Positions 17,690 to 26,777 are shown, counted from the stretch's first letter. The stretch: DNA of 64,000 bases from Thermoplasmata archaeon (GCA_027314915.1 DAHUZZ010000002.1:1-64000); one strand, 5' to 3'. The notes: a model not told the origin generated them from the sequence alone. Numbers and translations: made by a program.

Positions 17690-18136
17690 ATGCCGACCTT
17701 TGTGCGGACGGACAAGTGCAAGGGCTGCATGGAATGCGTTCGGATCTGTCCGAGCGACATCATGCACATCGACCCCGAGCAGGGGCGCGCCTACAACATC
17801 GAACCGGCCATGTGCTGGGAGTGCTTCGCCTGCGTGAAGGCCTGCCCCGAGGCGGCGATCGAGGTCCGCGGCTACGCGGACTTCGCCCCGCTCGGCCACT
17901 CCGTCCAGCCGACGCGGACCCCCGACAAGATCGAGTGGAAGATCCGCATGCGGAACGGGGACCAAAAGGAGTTCACCTTCCCGATCCGCACGACCCCGTG
18001 GGGCTCGATCCGGGCGCCCCAGGAAGGGGCGTCCCCGAGCGCGGAGGCCCGGTCCGGCGAGCTGCTCTCGTTCGAACCGGACTACCTGGCGGTCGAAGCG
18101 TTGCCGACCCTCCCCCGGAGACCCACCACGGCGTAG
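17690..18136 (+). CDS. aprB: Adenylylsulfate (APS) reductase beta subunit
   Basis: 'DKCKGCMECVRICPSDIMHIDPEQGRAYNIEPAMCWECFACVKACPEAAIEVRGYADFAPLGHSV... PIRTTPWGSI'. Confidence 0.95.
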   Translation: MPTFVRTDKCKGCMECVRICPSDIMHIDPEQGRAYNIEPAMCWECFACVKACPEAAIEVRGYADFAPLGHSVQPTRTPDKIEWKIRMRNGDQKEFTFPIRTTPWGSIRAPQEGASPSAEARSGELLSFEPDYLAVEALPTLPRRPTTA

Positions 18137-18152
18137 GAGGGAGGAGGGGCCC

Positions 18153-19994
18153 GTGAGCGAACCCGGAGCGGAACCCGTCACGCACGAGGTCGACTGCGAC
18201 CTCCTGATCATCGGCGGCGGCTTCGCCGGCTGCGGCGCCGCCTTCGAGGCCCGGTACTGGGGGCGCGACCTCAAGGTCGTGGTCGCCGAGAAGGCGGCGA
18301 TCGAGCGGAGCGGCGCCGTCGCGCAGGGGCTGAGCGCGATCAACTGCTACATGGGGATGCGCTGGAACGAGAACCAGCCCGAGGACTTCGTCCGGTACGT
18401 CCGCAACGACCTCATGGGACTCTCCCGCGAGGACCTCGTCTACGACATCGCGCGCCACGTCGACTCCACGGTGCACCTGTTCGAGGAGTGGGGTCTTCCG
18501 ATCTTCACCGACCCCCAGACCGGCCGGTACGTCCGCGAGGGCCGCTGGCAGATCATGATCCACGGCGAGTCGTACAAGCCGATCATCGCCGAGGCGACCC
18601 GGAAGTCGGTGGACGAGGTCCACGAGCGGATCATGGTCACGCACCTGCTCCCGGCCGCCGACGACCCCCACCGGGTCGCCGGCGCCGTCGGGTTCAGCGT
18701 CCGGGACGGCTCCTTCTACGTCTTCCGGGCCAAGGCGGTCATCGTGGCGGCGTCCGGCGCCTCCCACATCTACCGGCCGCGCTCGGCGGGCGAGGGCGCC
18801 GGAAGGACGTGGTACCCGCCCTGGGCGAGCGGCTCGGCCTACGCGCTGCTCATCCAGATGGGGGCCGAGATGACCCAGATGGAGAACCGGCTCGTCGTCA
18901 CGCGCTTCAAGGACGGCTACGGTCCCGTCGGGGCGTGGTTCCTCCTCCTCAAGGCGATCGCGACGAACGCCGCCGGCGAGAGCTACGAGACCTCTCGGCT
19001 CCCCGAGCTGCGGGAGCGCGTCGGCGCCTACGCCGACGCGAAGCCGATGCCGACCTGCCTGCGGAACCACCTCATGCTGCAGGAGATCCTCGCCGGTCGG
19101 GGACCCATCCTCCTGCACACCGAGCGGGTGCTGGACACGCCCGAGAAGGAGTCCATCGGCTGGGAGGACTTCCTGAACATGACCATCGGGCAGGCGGTGA
19201 CTTGGGCCTCCCAGGGCATCGAGCCGAAGAGCGTGCCCTCCGAGCTCATCCTCTCCGAGCCCTACGTGATGGGTTCCCATGCGGTCTGCGCGGGCGCGTG
19301 GACGAGCGGACCCGGCGACCTTTCCGAAGCGGAGTACCGGTGGGGGTACAACCGCATGACCACGGTGGCGGGCCTCTTCGGTGCGGGCGACACCGTCGGG
19401 GGTTCGGCGCACAAGTTCTCGAGCGGATCGTACACCGAGGGGCGGCTCGCCGCGAAGGCGGCGGTCGCGTTCCTCCGGGACCATCCGGATCCGGTCCCCG
19501 TCCGGGCGGCCGACGTGGAGGGGTTCCGGCGGAAGATCTTCGCCCCGCGGGAACACTGGGAGGTGGAGGGCCCCCAGGTCACCGCGGGCACGGTCCATCC
19601 GGAGGTGCTCTTCCCCGACCAGGGATTGACCCGTCTCGAGAAGATCATGGACGAGTACGGCGGGGGGGTCAGCGCGAACTACTCGACCAGCCGCAACCTC
19701 CTCGAGCGCGGGCTCGGCCACCTGGCGGCGCTGCGCCACGACATGTCCCGGCTCGGCGCGCGCGACCTGCACCAGCTCCAGCGGGGCTGGGAGCTCGACC
19801 ACCGGCTCTGGACCGCGGAGGCCGTCCTGCGCCATACGCTCTTCCGGGAGGAGACCCGCTGGCCCGGCTACTACTACCGGGCCGACTTCCCGCACGTGGA
19901 CGATGCGCGCTGGAAGTGCTTCGTGAACTCGACCTACGCTCCCGCCACGGGAGAGTGGCAGGTGTTCACCCGGCCCTACCGCGCGCTCTTCTAG
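18153..19994 (+). CDS. aprA: Adenylylsulfate (APS) reductase alpha subunit
   Basis: 'CDLLIIGGGFAGCGAAFEARYWG', 'AINCYMGMRWNENQPEDFVRYVRNDLMGLSREDLVYDIARHVDSTVHLFEEWGLPI', 'FGAGDTVGGSAHKFSSGSYTEGR'. Confidence 0.95.
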   Translation: MSEPGAEPVTHEVDCDLLIIGGGFAGCGAAFEARYWGRDLKVVVAEKAAIERSGAVAQGLSAINCYMGMRWNENQPEDFVRYVRNDLMGLSREDLVYDIARHVDSTVHLFEEWGLPIFTDPQTGRYVREGRWQIMIHGESYKPIIAEATRKSVDEVHERIMVTHLLPAADDPHRVAGAVGFSVRDGSFYVFRAKAVIVAASGASHIYRPRSAGEGAGRTWYPPWASGSAYALLIQMGAEMTQMENRLVVTRFKDGYGPVGAWFLLLKAIATNAAGESYETSRLPELRERVGAYADAKPMPTCLRNHLMLQEILAGRGPILLHTERVLDTPEKESIGWEDFLNMTIGQAVTWASQGIEPKSVPSELILSEPYVMGSHAVCAGAWTSGPGDLSEAEYRWGYNRMTTVAGLFGAGDTVGGSAHKFSSGSYTEGRLAAKAAVAFLRDHPDPVPVRAADVEGFRRKIFAPREHWEVEGPQVTAGTVHPEVLFPDQGLTRLEKIMDEYGGGVSANYSTSRNLLERGLGHLAALRHDMSRLGARDLHQLQRGWELDHRLWTAEAVLRHTLFREETRWPGYYYRADFPHVDDARWKCFVNSTYAPATGEWQVFTRPYRALF

Positions 19995-20031
19995 GGACGG
20001 CCCGAGGGCGGGGACGGGTCGAGGGGGAGGC

Positions 20032-21042
20032 GTGGTCGACTGGGGGGAGCGGCTCCGCGGCGACCCCACGGTGCTCGCCGGAGCGCCTTCCGGGGCGCTC
20101 CACGAGGTCCTGGACGAGGTGGCGGCGGCCTTCGACCGCAGACCCTGGCCGCCCCTCGTCGAGGTCGGCTCCGACCGGCCCATCCAGGTGATCGGCGACA
20201 GCCACGGGGACTATCCGGCGGTCCACGCCGCGCTCTCCTTCGCCCGCCGCGGCGACCCGCCCGACCGGTTCATCGGTCTCGGGGACTACGTCGACCGCGC
20301 GACCCGGAGCCAGCCGGACCCGAAGGCGCTCCCGAGCGGTTCGGTGTGGAACGCGGCCTACCTGTTGTCCTGGACCGCCCACGCCCCGGACGAGGTGATC
20401 CTGCTCCGGGGGAATCACGAGGCGACGCGCCAACTCCCGGTCCCCGGGCCGACGCTCCTGCGGGAGCTCCGCCGGGCCTACCCCGCGGAAGAGGCGCTCG
20501 GCCTGTGGGAGCGGCTCGTCGGCCTCCTCGAACGGCTGCCCCTCGCCGCGCGGACCGAGCACGGCGTCTTCCTCGCCCACGGGGGGATCCCCCCGGCGGG
20601 CCGGCTCGACCCGGCGGGCTGGAACTCCGGGGACCTCGAGCTCCTCGAGGGGCTCCTCTGGGGCGACCCCGACCTCGACTACGAGGACCGGTCCGTGGGA
20701 CATCCCTACACCGTGGAGGAGTTCGCCGCGTTCCTCCGCGCGATCGGTTGCCGCGCGATGATCAAGGGCCACGCGCCCGGCCACTCGGGCCGGGCCATCT
20801 ACGGCGGCACCCTGCTCACGGTGCACACGAGCGACCTGTTCGCGACCCACGGCGAGGGGGGCGTCCTCCTCGCGGAGATCCCTCCCCTGGGCCGGTTCCG
20901 GGAGCTCGACGACGTCGTCCTCCGCGCCTGGGGCGGGACGACGTGGACGCGCCGACCGATCCGCGGCCTCGTCCGGGGGGCCGCGGCGACCGAGCCGGGA
21001 TCGTCACGGGCCGAGCGGGTGCTCTCCGGGAGCGGGGCCTGA
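20032..21042 (+). CDS. Calcineurin-like / PP1-PP2A-type metallophosphatase
   Basis: GDSHGD, GDYVDR, GNHEA and GH motifs; GTG start. Confidence 0.85.
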   Translation: MVDWGERLRGDPTVLAGAPSGALHEVLDEVAAAFDRRPWPPLVEVGSDRPIQVIGDSHGDYPAVHAALSFARRGDPPDRFIGLGDYVDRATRSQPDPKALPSGSVWNAAYLLSWTAHAPDEVILLRGNHEATRQLPVPGPTLLRELRRAYPAEEALGLWERLVGLLERLPLAARTEHGVFLAHGGIPPAGRLDPAGWNSGDLELLEGLLWGDPDLDYEDRSVGHPYTVEEFAAFLRAIGCRAMIKGHAPGHSGRAIYGGTLLTVHTSDLFATHGEGGVLLAEIPPLGRFRELDDVVLRAWGGTTWTRRPIRGLVRGAAATEPGSSRAERVLSGSGA

Positions 21043-21102
21043 AGGGTTCGGGGGCGAGCGCGCTCGGGCGGACGCACGGAGATCCTCACAGATCACGAAA
21101 CC

Positions 21103-21894
21103 ATGGCCGAAACGTTGCGCATCGGGGTGGCGGTCAAGCACGGCGTCGATGTCACGCTCACCCGGGCCGATCGGGCCACCGGGCGGGTCGATCTTGCGGG
21201 GGCGCCCCGGAAGACGAGCGACTTCGACAAGAACGCGGTCGAGGAGGCGGTGCGCCTCCGGGAGAAGCACGGTGGGACCGTCACGGCGATCACCGTCGGC
21301 GGCCCGGCGGCGCGCGAGGCGCTGCGGGAGGCCCTGGCGATCGGAGCCGATGAGGCGGTGCTGGTCACCGCCGAGAGCTGGTCCACCTGGGACACCCGCG
21401 CCGTCGCCCGGCTCCTCGCCGGCGCCTACCGGACGCTGGGCGGGTTCGACCTCTTCCTCGTCGGCGAGGGGAGCACCGACCATTTCGGCGGGCTGGTCGG
21501 CCCGCGGATGGCCGGCGAGCTCGGCATCGCCGAGGTCGCGAGCGTCCGCAAGGTCACGATCGAGGGGCGGGCGGTGCTCGCCGAGAAGGACCTCGAAAAG
21601 GAGGTCGAGGTCGTGCGGGCGAAGTTCCCCGTCGTCCTGACCGTCGGCCAGGAGATCAACACCCCCCGGCTTCCCACCTTCATGGCGAACCTCAAGGCCT
21701 CGAAGAAGGAGGCGAAGGTGCTCGCCCCCCCGGACGTCGGGCTGGCGCCCGACTCCCTGGCACCGGTCGTCGTGGTCGAGAAGGTGGCGGTGCCCGAGAT
21801 CCCCCGGAAGCAGGTCGCCCTCGCCGGCGCCTCCGCCGAGGAGATCGCGAAAGGGCTCCGCGAGGCGCTGCGTGCGGAGGGGCTCGTGCCATGA
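21103..21894 (+). CDS. fixA: Electron transfer flavoprotein beta subunit (FixA/EtfB)
   Basis: 'DFDKNAVEEAVRLREKHGGTVTAITVGGPAAREALREALAIGADEAVLVT'; 'VEVVRAKFPVVLTVGQEINTPRLPTFMANLKA'. Confidence 0.93.
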   Translation: MAETLRIGVAVKHGVDVTLTRADRATGRVDLAGAPRKTSDFDKNAVEEAVRLREKHGGTVTAITVGGPAAREALREALAIGADEAVLVTAESWSTWDTRAVARLLAGAYRTLGGFDLFLVGEGSTDHFGGLVGPRMAGELGIAEVASVRKVTIEGRAVLAEKDLEKEVEVVRAKFPVVLTVGQEINTPRLPTFMANLKASKKEAKVLAPPDVGLAPDSLAPVVVVEKVAVPEIPRKQVALAGASAEEIAKGLREALRAEGLVP

Positions 21895-22841
21895 GCCCCG
21901 AGCGCATCGTCGCCGTCTCCGAGGAGCCCGCGCTCCTGCCCGACCTCGTCCGGGTGGGCCGCAGCGTGGGCGCGGATCCCTCCGACCGGGTCGTGGCCGT
22001 ACTCCTTCCGGGGGTGCCCGGCGACGCGGCGGACCGCGCCCGCGCGGCGGGCGCCCACGAGGTCCACCGGCTGGTCGCGCCCGCGAGCACCGACCCCCAC
22101 GTCCTCACGTCGGCCCTCGAGGAAGTGGTCCGCACGCTCGCCCCGACGCTCATCCTCGTCGGTTCGACCAAGCGGGGGCGGGAGCTCGCCGGCCGGCTCG
22201 CGGGACGACTCGACCTGCCCGCGGCGAGCGGCGTCACGGCGCTCCGGACCGAGGGCGGAGCGCTGCTCCTCGACCGCGAGGCGCTCAGCGGCAATGCGGT
22301 CGCGACCGAGCGGATCGAACGCCGGCCGGCCGTCCTCGCGCTGCTCCCCGGCACGACCGCCCCGTCCCCCTCCGTCGCCCCGCCCGGGCCGGCCGAGGAC
22401 CGGACCGTCGCTCCCGTCCCGCCGCTCACCGAGACCGTGGAGGTGCGCGCGAAAGCGGGCGGGCAGCTCGAGATCGAGAAGGCGGACCGGATCGTCACGA
22501 TCGGCCGCGGCCTCAGGAAGAAGGAGGACCTCCCCCTCATCGAAGCGCTCGCCCGGGCGCTCGGCGCCGAGGTCGGATGCACCCGGCCGCTCGCGGCCGA
22601 CGCCGGATGGCTCTCCGACGACCACTGGATCGGGCTCACGGGCCACCGGGTCCACCCGAAGCTCTACGTCGCGGTCGGGGTCTCGGGCGCGGTCCAGCAC
22701 CAGGTCGGGATGCGCTCCGCGCAGGTCGTGGTCGCGGTCAACAAGGACCCGAACGCCCCGATCTTCGCCCAGGCGGACTACCGGATCGTCGGCGACCTCT
22801 ACCAGATCGTCCCGGCGCTGACGAAGGTGTTCTCGACCTGA
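21891..22841 (+). CDS. fixB: Electron transfer flavoprotein alpha subunit (FixB/EtfA)
   Basis: 'WIGLTGHRVHPKLYVAVGVSGAVQHQVGMRSAQVVVAVNKDPNAPIFAQADYRIVGDLYQIVPALTKV'. Confidence 0.95.
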   Translation: MSPERIVAVSEEPALLPDLVRVGRSVGADPSDRVVAVLLPGVPGDAADRARAAGAHEVHRLVAPASTDPHVLTSALEEVVRTLAPTLILVGSTKRGRELAGRLAGRLDLPAASGVTALRTEGGALLLDREALSGNAVATERIERRPAVLALLPGTTAPSPSVAPPGPAEDRTVAPVPPLTETVEVRAKAGGQLEIEKADRIVTIGRGLRKKEDLPLIEALARALGAEVGCTRPLAADAGWLSDDHWIGLTGHRVHPKLYVAVGVSGAVQHQVGMRSAQVVVAVNKDPNAPIFAQADYRIVGDLYQIVPALTKVFST

Positions 22842-22865
22842 GCCGTCGGCGGGGCCGGGCGGCCC

Positions 22866-24155
22866 TCACAGCGTGCGCATCGCCTGCAGCAGGTCGCGGG
22901 CGAGCGTGAGGGTCGACACCTTCCCGGCACGCACCGAGCGGAGCACGCCGTTCAGGTGCGGCCGCTCCGAGCCGTCGATGAAGTACGCACGGTGCAGGAG
23001 ACTAGAGAGCATCTCCGGGTAGAGGCCGTAGAGGCGCCGGTTGCGGAACACCTTGGGGGCGCGGCGGTACGTCTGGAGGTCGCGGAGGACGAAGCTCGCG
23101 GCCAGGCGTTCCCCGTAGCGCGCGAGGTACTTCGCCGAGCCGTCGTGGTCGCGGCTCGCCTCCGCGGCGACCTCGCCCGCCAGCCGGCCGGACTCGAGCG
23201 CGAAGTCCATCCCCCGGAGGGTGAGGCCGGCGTTGACGAACATCTGCCCGGCGGACCCGGCGACGAGATACCCGTCGCCCGAGAGCGCCGGGAGCGCCTC
23301 GCGCCCCCCCTCGTTCACCACGCAGCCGCTGTACTCGAGGAGCGTCCCCCCCTCGAGGTACCGGGCGATCAGGGGGTGCTGCTTGAACTCCTCGAGGACC
23401 TCGTACATCGCCACGCCGCGCGCGAGGACCGACCCGAGGTTGAGGATCATCCCGACGGAGAGGGTGTCGCGGTTCGTGTACAGGAACCCGCCGCCTTCCA
23501 CGCCGGCCGGCAGGCCGGTCGCGGCCATCTGGAACCCCTCGTTCCCGCGGAGCTGGAACCGCCGTTCGACCTCGCCCGGCGGAAGCCCGATCACCTGCTT
23601 CACGCCGATGCCGACCGTCTCGGGCGCGAGCTCCGGGGCGAGCCCGGCCCCCCGCGTGCTGGTGGCGTTGAACCCCTCCGCGACCACGGTGACCCGGGCC
23701 CCGAGCACCTCGGAACCGAGCCGGATGCCGACCACGCGGCCGTTCTCCCGGGCGAGCCCGTCGACCCGGGAGCCGTACACGACGGTGGCCCCCGCGGACT
23801 CGGCCTTCGCGGCGAGCCAGGGATCGAGCCGCGCGCGAAGGACGCTGAACGAGTTGAACGGCGGCGCCGCGAACGCGGCGTCGTAGTAGTCGAGGCTCGT
23901 CGCCTGGGTCCGGGTGAGCAGCGTGACGACGTTGCGGGAGATCGCCCGCTCCACCGGGGAGGGCTCCTCCTCCCAGAACCGGGGGAACATCCGGCCGAGC
24001 GCGTGCGTGTACAGCAGCCCGCCCGAGAGGCCCTTCGAACCGGACCGCGCCCCCCGCTCGACGAGGACCACCTGGGCCCCGGCCCGGGCCGCGGCGTAGG
24101 CGGTCGCCGCACCGGCGAGGCCCGCCCCCACCACCGCGACGTCGACCTGGTCCAC
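22866..24155 (-). CDS. fixC: FixC-like ETF:quinone oxidoreductase flavoprotein (GTG start inferred at 24155)
   Basis: 'VDVAVVGAGLAGAATAYAAARAGAQVVLVERG', 'GGLLYTHALGRMFP', 'YLVAGSAGQMFVNAGLTLRGMDFALESGRLAGE'. Confidence 0.9.
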   Translation of the reverse strand: MDQVDVAVVGAGLAGAATAYAAARAGAQVVLVERGARSGSKGLSGGLLYTHALGRMFPRFWEEEPSPVERAISRNVVTLLTRTQATSLDYYDAAFAAPPFNSFSVLRARLDPWLAAKAESAGATVVYGSRVDGLARENGRVVGIRLGSEVLGARVTVVAEGFNATSTRGAGLAPELAPETVGIGVKQVIGLPPGEVERRFQLRGNEGFQMAATGLPAGVEGGGFLYTNRDTLSVGMILNLGSVLARGVAMYEVLEEFKQHPLIARYLEGGTLLEYSGCVVNEGGREALPALSGDGYLVAGSAGQMFVNAGLTLRGMDFALESGRLAGEVAAEASRDHDGSAKYLARYGERLAASFVLRDLQTYRRAPKVFRNRRLYGLYPEMLSSLLHRAYFIDGSERPHLNGVLRSVRAGKVSTLTLARDLLQAMRTL

Positions 24156-24371
24156 GGGCGGGGGACGAGGGCCCGGTCTTCTTGGGTCTTTCGCCGTCGG
24201 CCCCCCAGGGCGCCCGCGCACCGCCCGCACTCCGTTCGGCGGCGGGGCGCGCCCGGATCGGACCCGGGGCGCCCCCGGGCACGGTGCGCCGGCGGTGCGC
24301 CGGACGCTTCCGGAGCCCGTGACTAAGAATTAGGGACCACCTTATATTGTCGGGCCGGATGGACCGGCCCC

Positions 24372-24803
24372 ATGGAAGTGCTCCAGCGGCTCACGCGCCG
24401 GCAGGTCGAAGCGCTCGAGGCGGTGCGGGACCGCGAGAGCCCCCCGCGGGGCGCCCCCCTGAGCGCCATCGCCCGGGCGCTCCGGGTCACCCCGCCGTCG
24501 GCGCTCGACCACCTCACCCAGCTGGAGTCCCTCCGGCTCGTCACGCGCTACCGCGGGAAGTCCCGGCTCACGAGCCAGGGGCGGGAGACGCTCGTCGAGT
24601 ACCGGCGGCATCATCGCATCGCCGAGGGCATGTTCAGCCGTCTCGGCCTCTCGCCCCACGACACCTGCCGGGCCGCGCAGGAGGTCGACCTCGCCCTCTC
24701 GCACCGGACGGTGGAGCGGCTCTGTCGCGCCGAGGGTCACCCCTCGACCTGCCCCCACGGCGAGCCCATCCCCGGGTGCGCCACGCGCGATCGGGGCCGT
24801 TGA
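24372..24803 (+). CDS. DtxR/MntR-like metal-dependent repressor
   Basis: N-terminal winged HTH plus 'CRAAQEVDLALSHRTVERLCRAEGHPSTCPHGEPIPGC', typical of DtxR dimerization/metal regions. Confidence 0.72.
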   Translation: MEVLQRLTRRQVEALEAVRDRESPPRGAPLSAIARALRVTPPSALDHLTQLESLRLVTRYRGKSRLTSQGRETLVEYRRHHRIAEGMFSRLGLSPHDTCRAAQEVDLALSHRTVERLCRAEGHPSTCPHGEPIPGCATRDRGR

Positions 24804-24812
24804 CGGTCCACC

Positions 24813-25814
24813 ATGTCGATCTTCGATACGATCCTCGCACTGTTCAACGGGGCGTCGGCGGCGGGCCTCTCGATCCCCGTGATCCTGGTCATCGGGCTCA
24901 TCCTGGGACTGCTCCACGGGGCCACGCCCGACGAGCACACCTGGCCCATCACCTTCAGCTACTCGATCGGGAGCTACAGCAGCCGGGGCGGGGCCCGGGC
25001 CGGACTGATCTTCTCGACCGGGTTCACCGTCCAGCGGGCGATCCTGACCGCGCTCGGCTTCCTCGGCCTCGCGTCGGTGTACACCGCCTACAACCTCGAC
25101 GGGTACGTCTACCTCCTCGTCGGGTTCGTGATGCTCGTGGCGGGCTGGTACCTGCTGCGCGGCTCGGACATCCACCTTCCCCTCGATCGGGCGATGGAGC
25201 GGGTGTTCGGGCGGTTCTTCCAGGAGCACACGCACCACACCTACGCCGCCGGGGAGGGTCCGCCGCCGGAGGGCCCGGTCGCCGCCGTTCCGGCCCGCAT
25301 GGCGCTCGTCCACGGCTTCGTGGCGGGATGGGGGGTGGGGGGTTTCGCGGTCATCCTCATCTTCGTCCTGGCCCCCCGGATGCCCAACGTCGGCTGGGCG
25401 GCGCTCGTCGGCGTGATGTTCGGCCTGGGCTCGATGGTGATGCAGATCGTGACCGGCGCGCTCTTCGCCCGGCTCGCCCGCGTGAAGAAGCTCAGCGAGG
25501 GGCAGATCCAGCAGATCGGCCGGAGGACGGCGGCCCGGACGCTCTACCTCGGCGGGTTCGCGTTCATGCTCGTGGGATCGATCGTGGCGGCGCTCCCCTG
25601 GCTCCAGGGGTACTACCTCAACACGGGCAACCCCGTGCCGAACCTGAACCAGGTCGGCTACGCGACGGTGCTCATCGTCCTCGTCGTGGGGGTGATCGGG
25701 GGCCACAGTCTCTGGCAGGCCTATCAGGAGACCACCCACCCCGGCCGGGGACCGCCCCCGGGCGTCGGCGCGACGACGACCCGGCCGGGCGGAAAGCGCG
25801 TGCCGCCCCCGTGA
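24813..25814 (+). CDS. Polytopic membrane transporter, possibly NicO/RcnA- or TauE-like
   Basis: Multiple TM segments; 'GLLHGATPDEHTWPI' resembles HxxxxD/H metal-transporter motifs; follows the DtxR-like gene. Confidence 0.55.
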   Translation: MSIFDTILALFNGASAAGLSIPVILVIGLILGLLHGATPDEHTWPITFSYSIGSYSSRGGARAGLIFSTGFTVQRAILTALGFLGLASVYTAYNLDGYVYLLVGFVMLVAGWYLLRGSDIHLPLDRAMERVFGRFFQEHTHHTYAAGEGPPPEGPVAAVPARMALVHGFVAGWGVGGFAVILIFVLAPRMPNVGWAALVGVMFGLGSMVMQIVTGALFARLARVKKLSEGQIQQIGRRTAARTLYLGGFAFMLVGSIVAALPWLQGYYLNTGNPVPNLNQVGYATVLIVLVVGVIGGHSLWQAYQETTHPGRGPPPGVGATTTRPGGKRVPPP

Positions 25815-25864
25815 TCTCCGCGGACCCGGTCCCCGGGGATCCCCCACGGGGCGGTCCCGAGTCC

Positions 25865-25876
25865 GGACAATGGTCT
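25865..25876. promoter_or_regulatory. Weaker copy of the operator-like motif, GGACAATGGTCT, directly upstream of TATA-like CTAATATT
   Basis: Two mismatches to GGACAATTGTCC; positioned about 42 nt before the AIM24 GTG start. Confidence 0.4.
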
Positions 25877-25917
25877 AATATTCGGCGGGCGGCCATTCCG
25901 GCCGTCGGGAGGGGCTC

Positions 25918-26565
25918 GTGGAGCTCGAAACGCTCAAGGGGATCGTGCCGGCGGTGCTCGCGACGCTCGGCGCCCAGGAGTCCGTCTACTGCGAGCACGG
26001 CATCATGCTCTACAAGGACCCGAGCGTGGGCGTGGGGCGCAAGACCATCCAGTCCGGCGGGCTGTTCGGGACGCTCAAGCGCTCGACGCTGGGCGGCGTG
26101 CCGTTCTTCCTCGCGGAGTTCACGGGGCCCGGCAGCGTCGCCTTCTCGCGCGATGGCGTCGGCGAGATCCGCGACTTGGAGCTCGCCCCCAACGAGGTCC
26201 TCGACGTCGCGGAGGGATCGCTGCTCTGCGCCGAGAACCGGATCCCCTACGACATGCTCTACGTCAAGGGGACGAACCGACCGGGCCGGATGATGGGGTT
26301 CTGGATGGACCGGCTGACCGGTCCGGGGAAGATCGCCCTCCACGGCTTCGGCAACATCATCTCCATGACGCTCGCGCCCCAGGAGAAGGTCACCTGCGAC
26401 TTCGGCGCCCTGCTCTTCAAGAGCGGGAGCGTCACGGCGCGGGCCCTGAACCTTCCCTTCGGCTCCGGACTGCTCGGCCGGCTCGAAGCCTACGAGGTGC
26501 TCGAGCTGATCGGCCCGGGCAAGGTCGCGCTCCAGAGCATCGATCCGAAGAGGGTCCTGGGCTGA
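25918..26565 (+). CDS. AIM24-family protein
   Basis: 'EFTGPGSVAFSRDGVGEIRDLELAPNEVLDVAEGSLLC... GPGKIALHGFGNIISMTLAPQEKVTCDFGALLF'. Confidence 0.82.
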   Translation: MELETLKGIVPAVLATLGAQESVYCEHGIMLYKDPSVGVGRKTIQSGGLFGTLKRSTLGGVPFFLAEFTGPGSVAFSRDGVGEIRDLELAPNEVLDVAEGSLLCAENRIPYDMLYVKGTNRPGRMMGFWMDRLTGPGKIALHGFGNIISMTLAPQEKVTCDFGALLFKSGSVTARALNLPFGSGLLGRLEAYEVLELIGPGKVALQSIDPKRVLG

Positions 26566-26579
26566 GGAGGAGAACGGAG

Positions 26580-26777
26580 ATGCCGGTTCCCGAGGAGTTC
26601 GTCAAGAAGCGGACCGAGGTCACGATCAGCCGGGCGAGCCTGAAGGAGCTCTCCTGCAAGGGCTGCGGGGCGCCGATCCAGGGCCAGAACATCTCCGGCG
26701 GCTATGCGCGCTGCGAGTACTGCGGCGGCACCTTCGCCCTCGACGTGGGCGCCTCCGAGAAGGGGGGTTCCGCGTGA
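26580..26777 (+). CDS. Small zinc-ribbon protein embedded in AIM24 cluster
   Basis: 'LSCKGCGAPIQGQNISGGYARCEYCGGTF'. Confidence 0.7.
   Translation: MPVPEEFVKKRTEVTISRASLKELSCKGCGAPIQGQNISGGYARCEYCGGTFALDVGASEKGGSA

Noticed and set aside
18153-19994. Succinate dehydrogenase/fumarate reductase flavoprotein
   Set aside because: AprA-specific NENQPEDFVRYVRNDLMGL-type motif and adjacent AprB argue for APS reductase
17973-20183. 736 aa minus-strand ORF
   Set aside because: Antisense to aprA; composition typical of a shadow ORF
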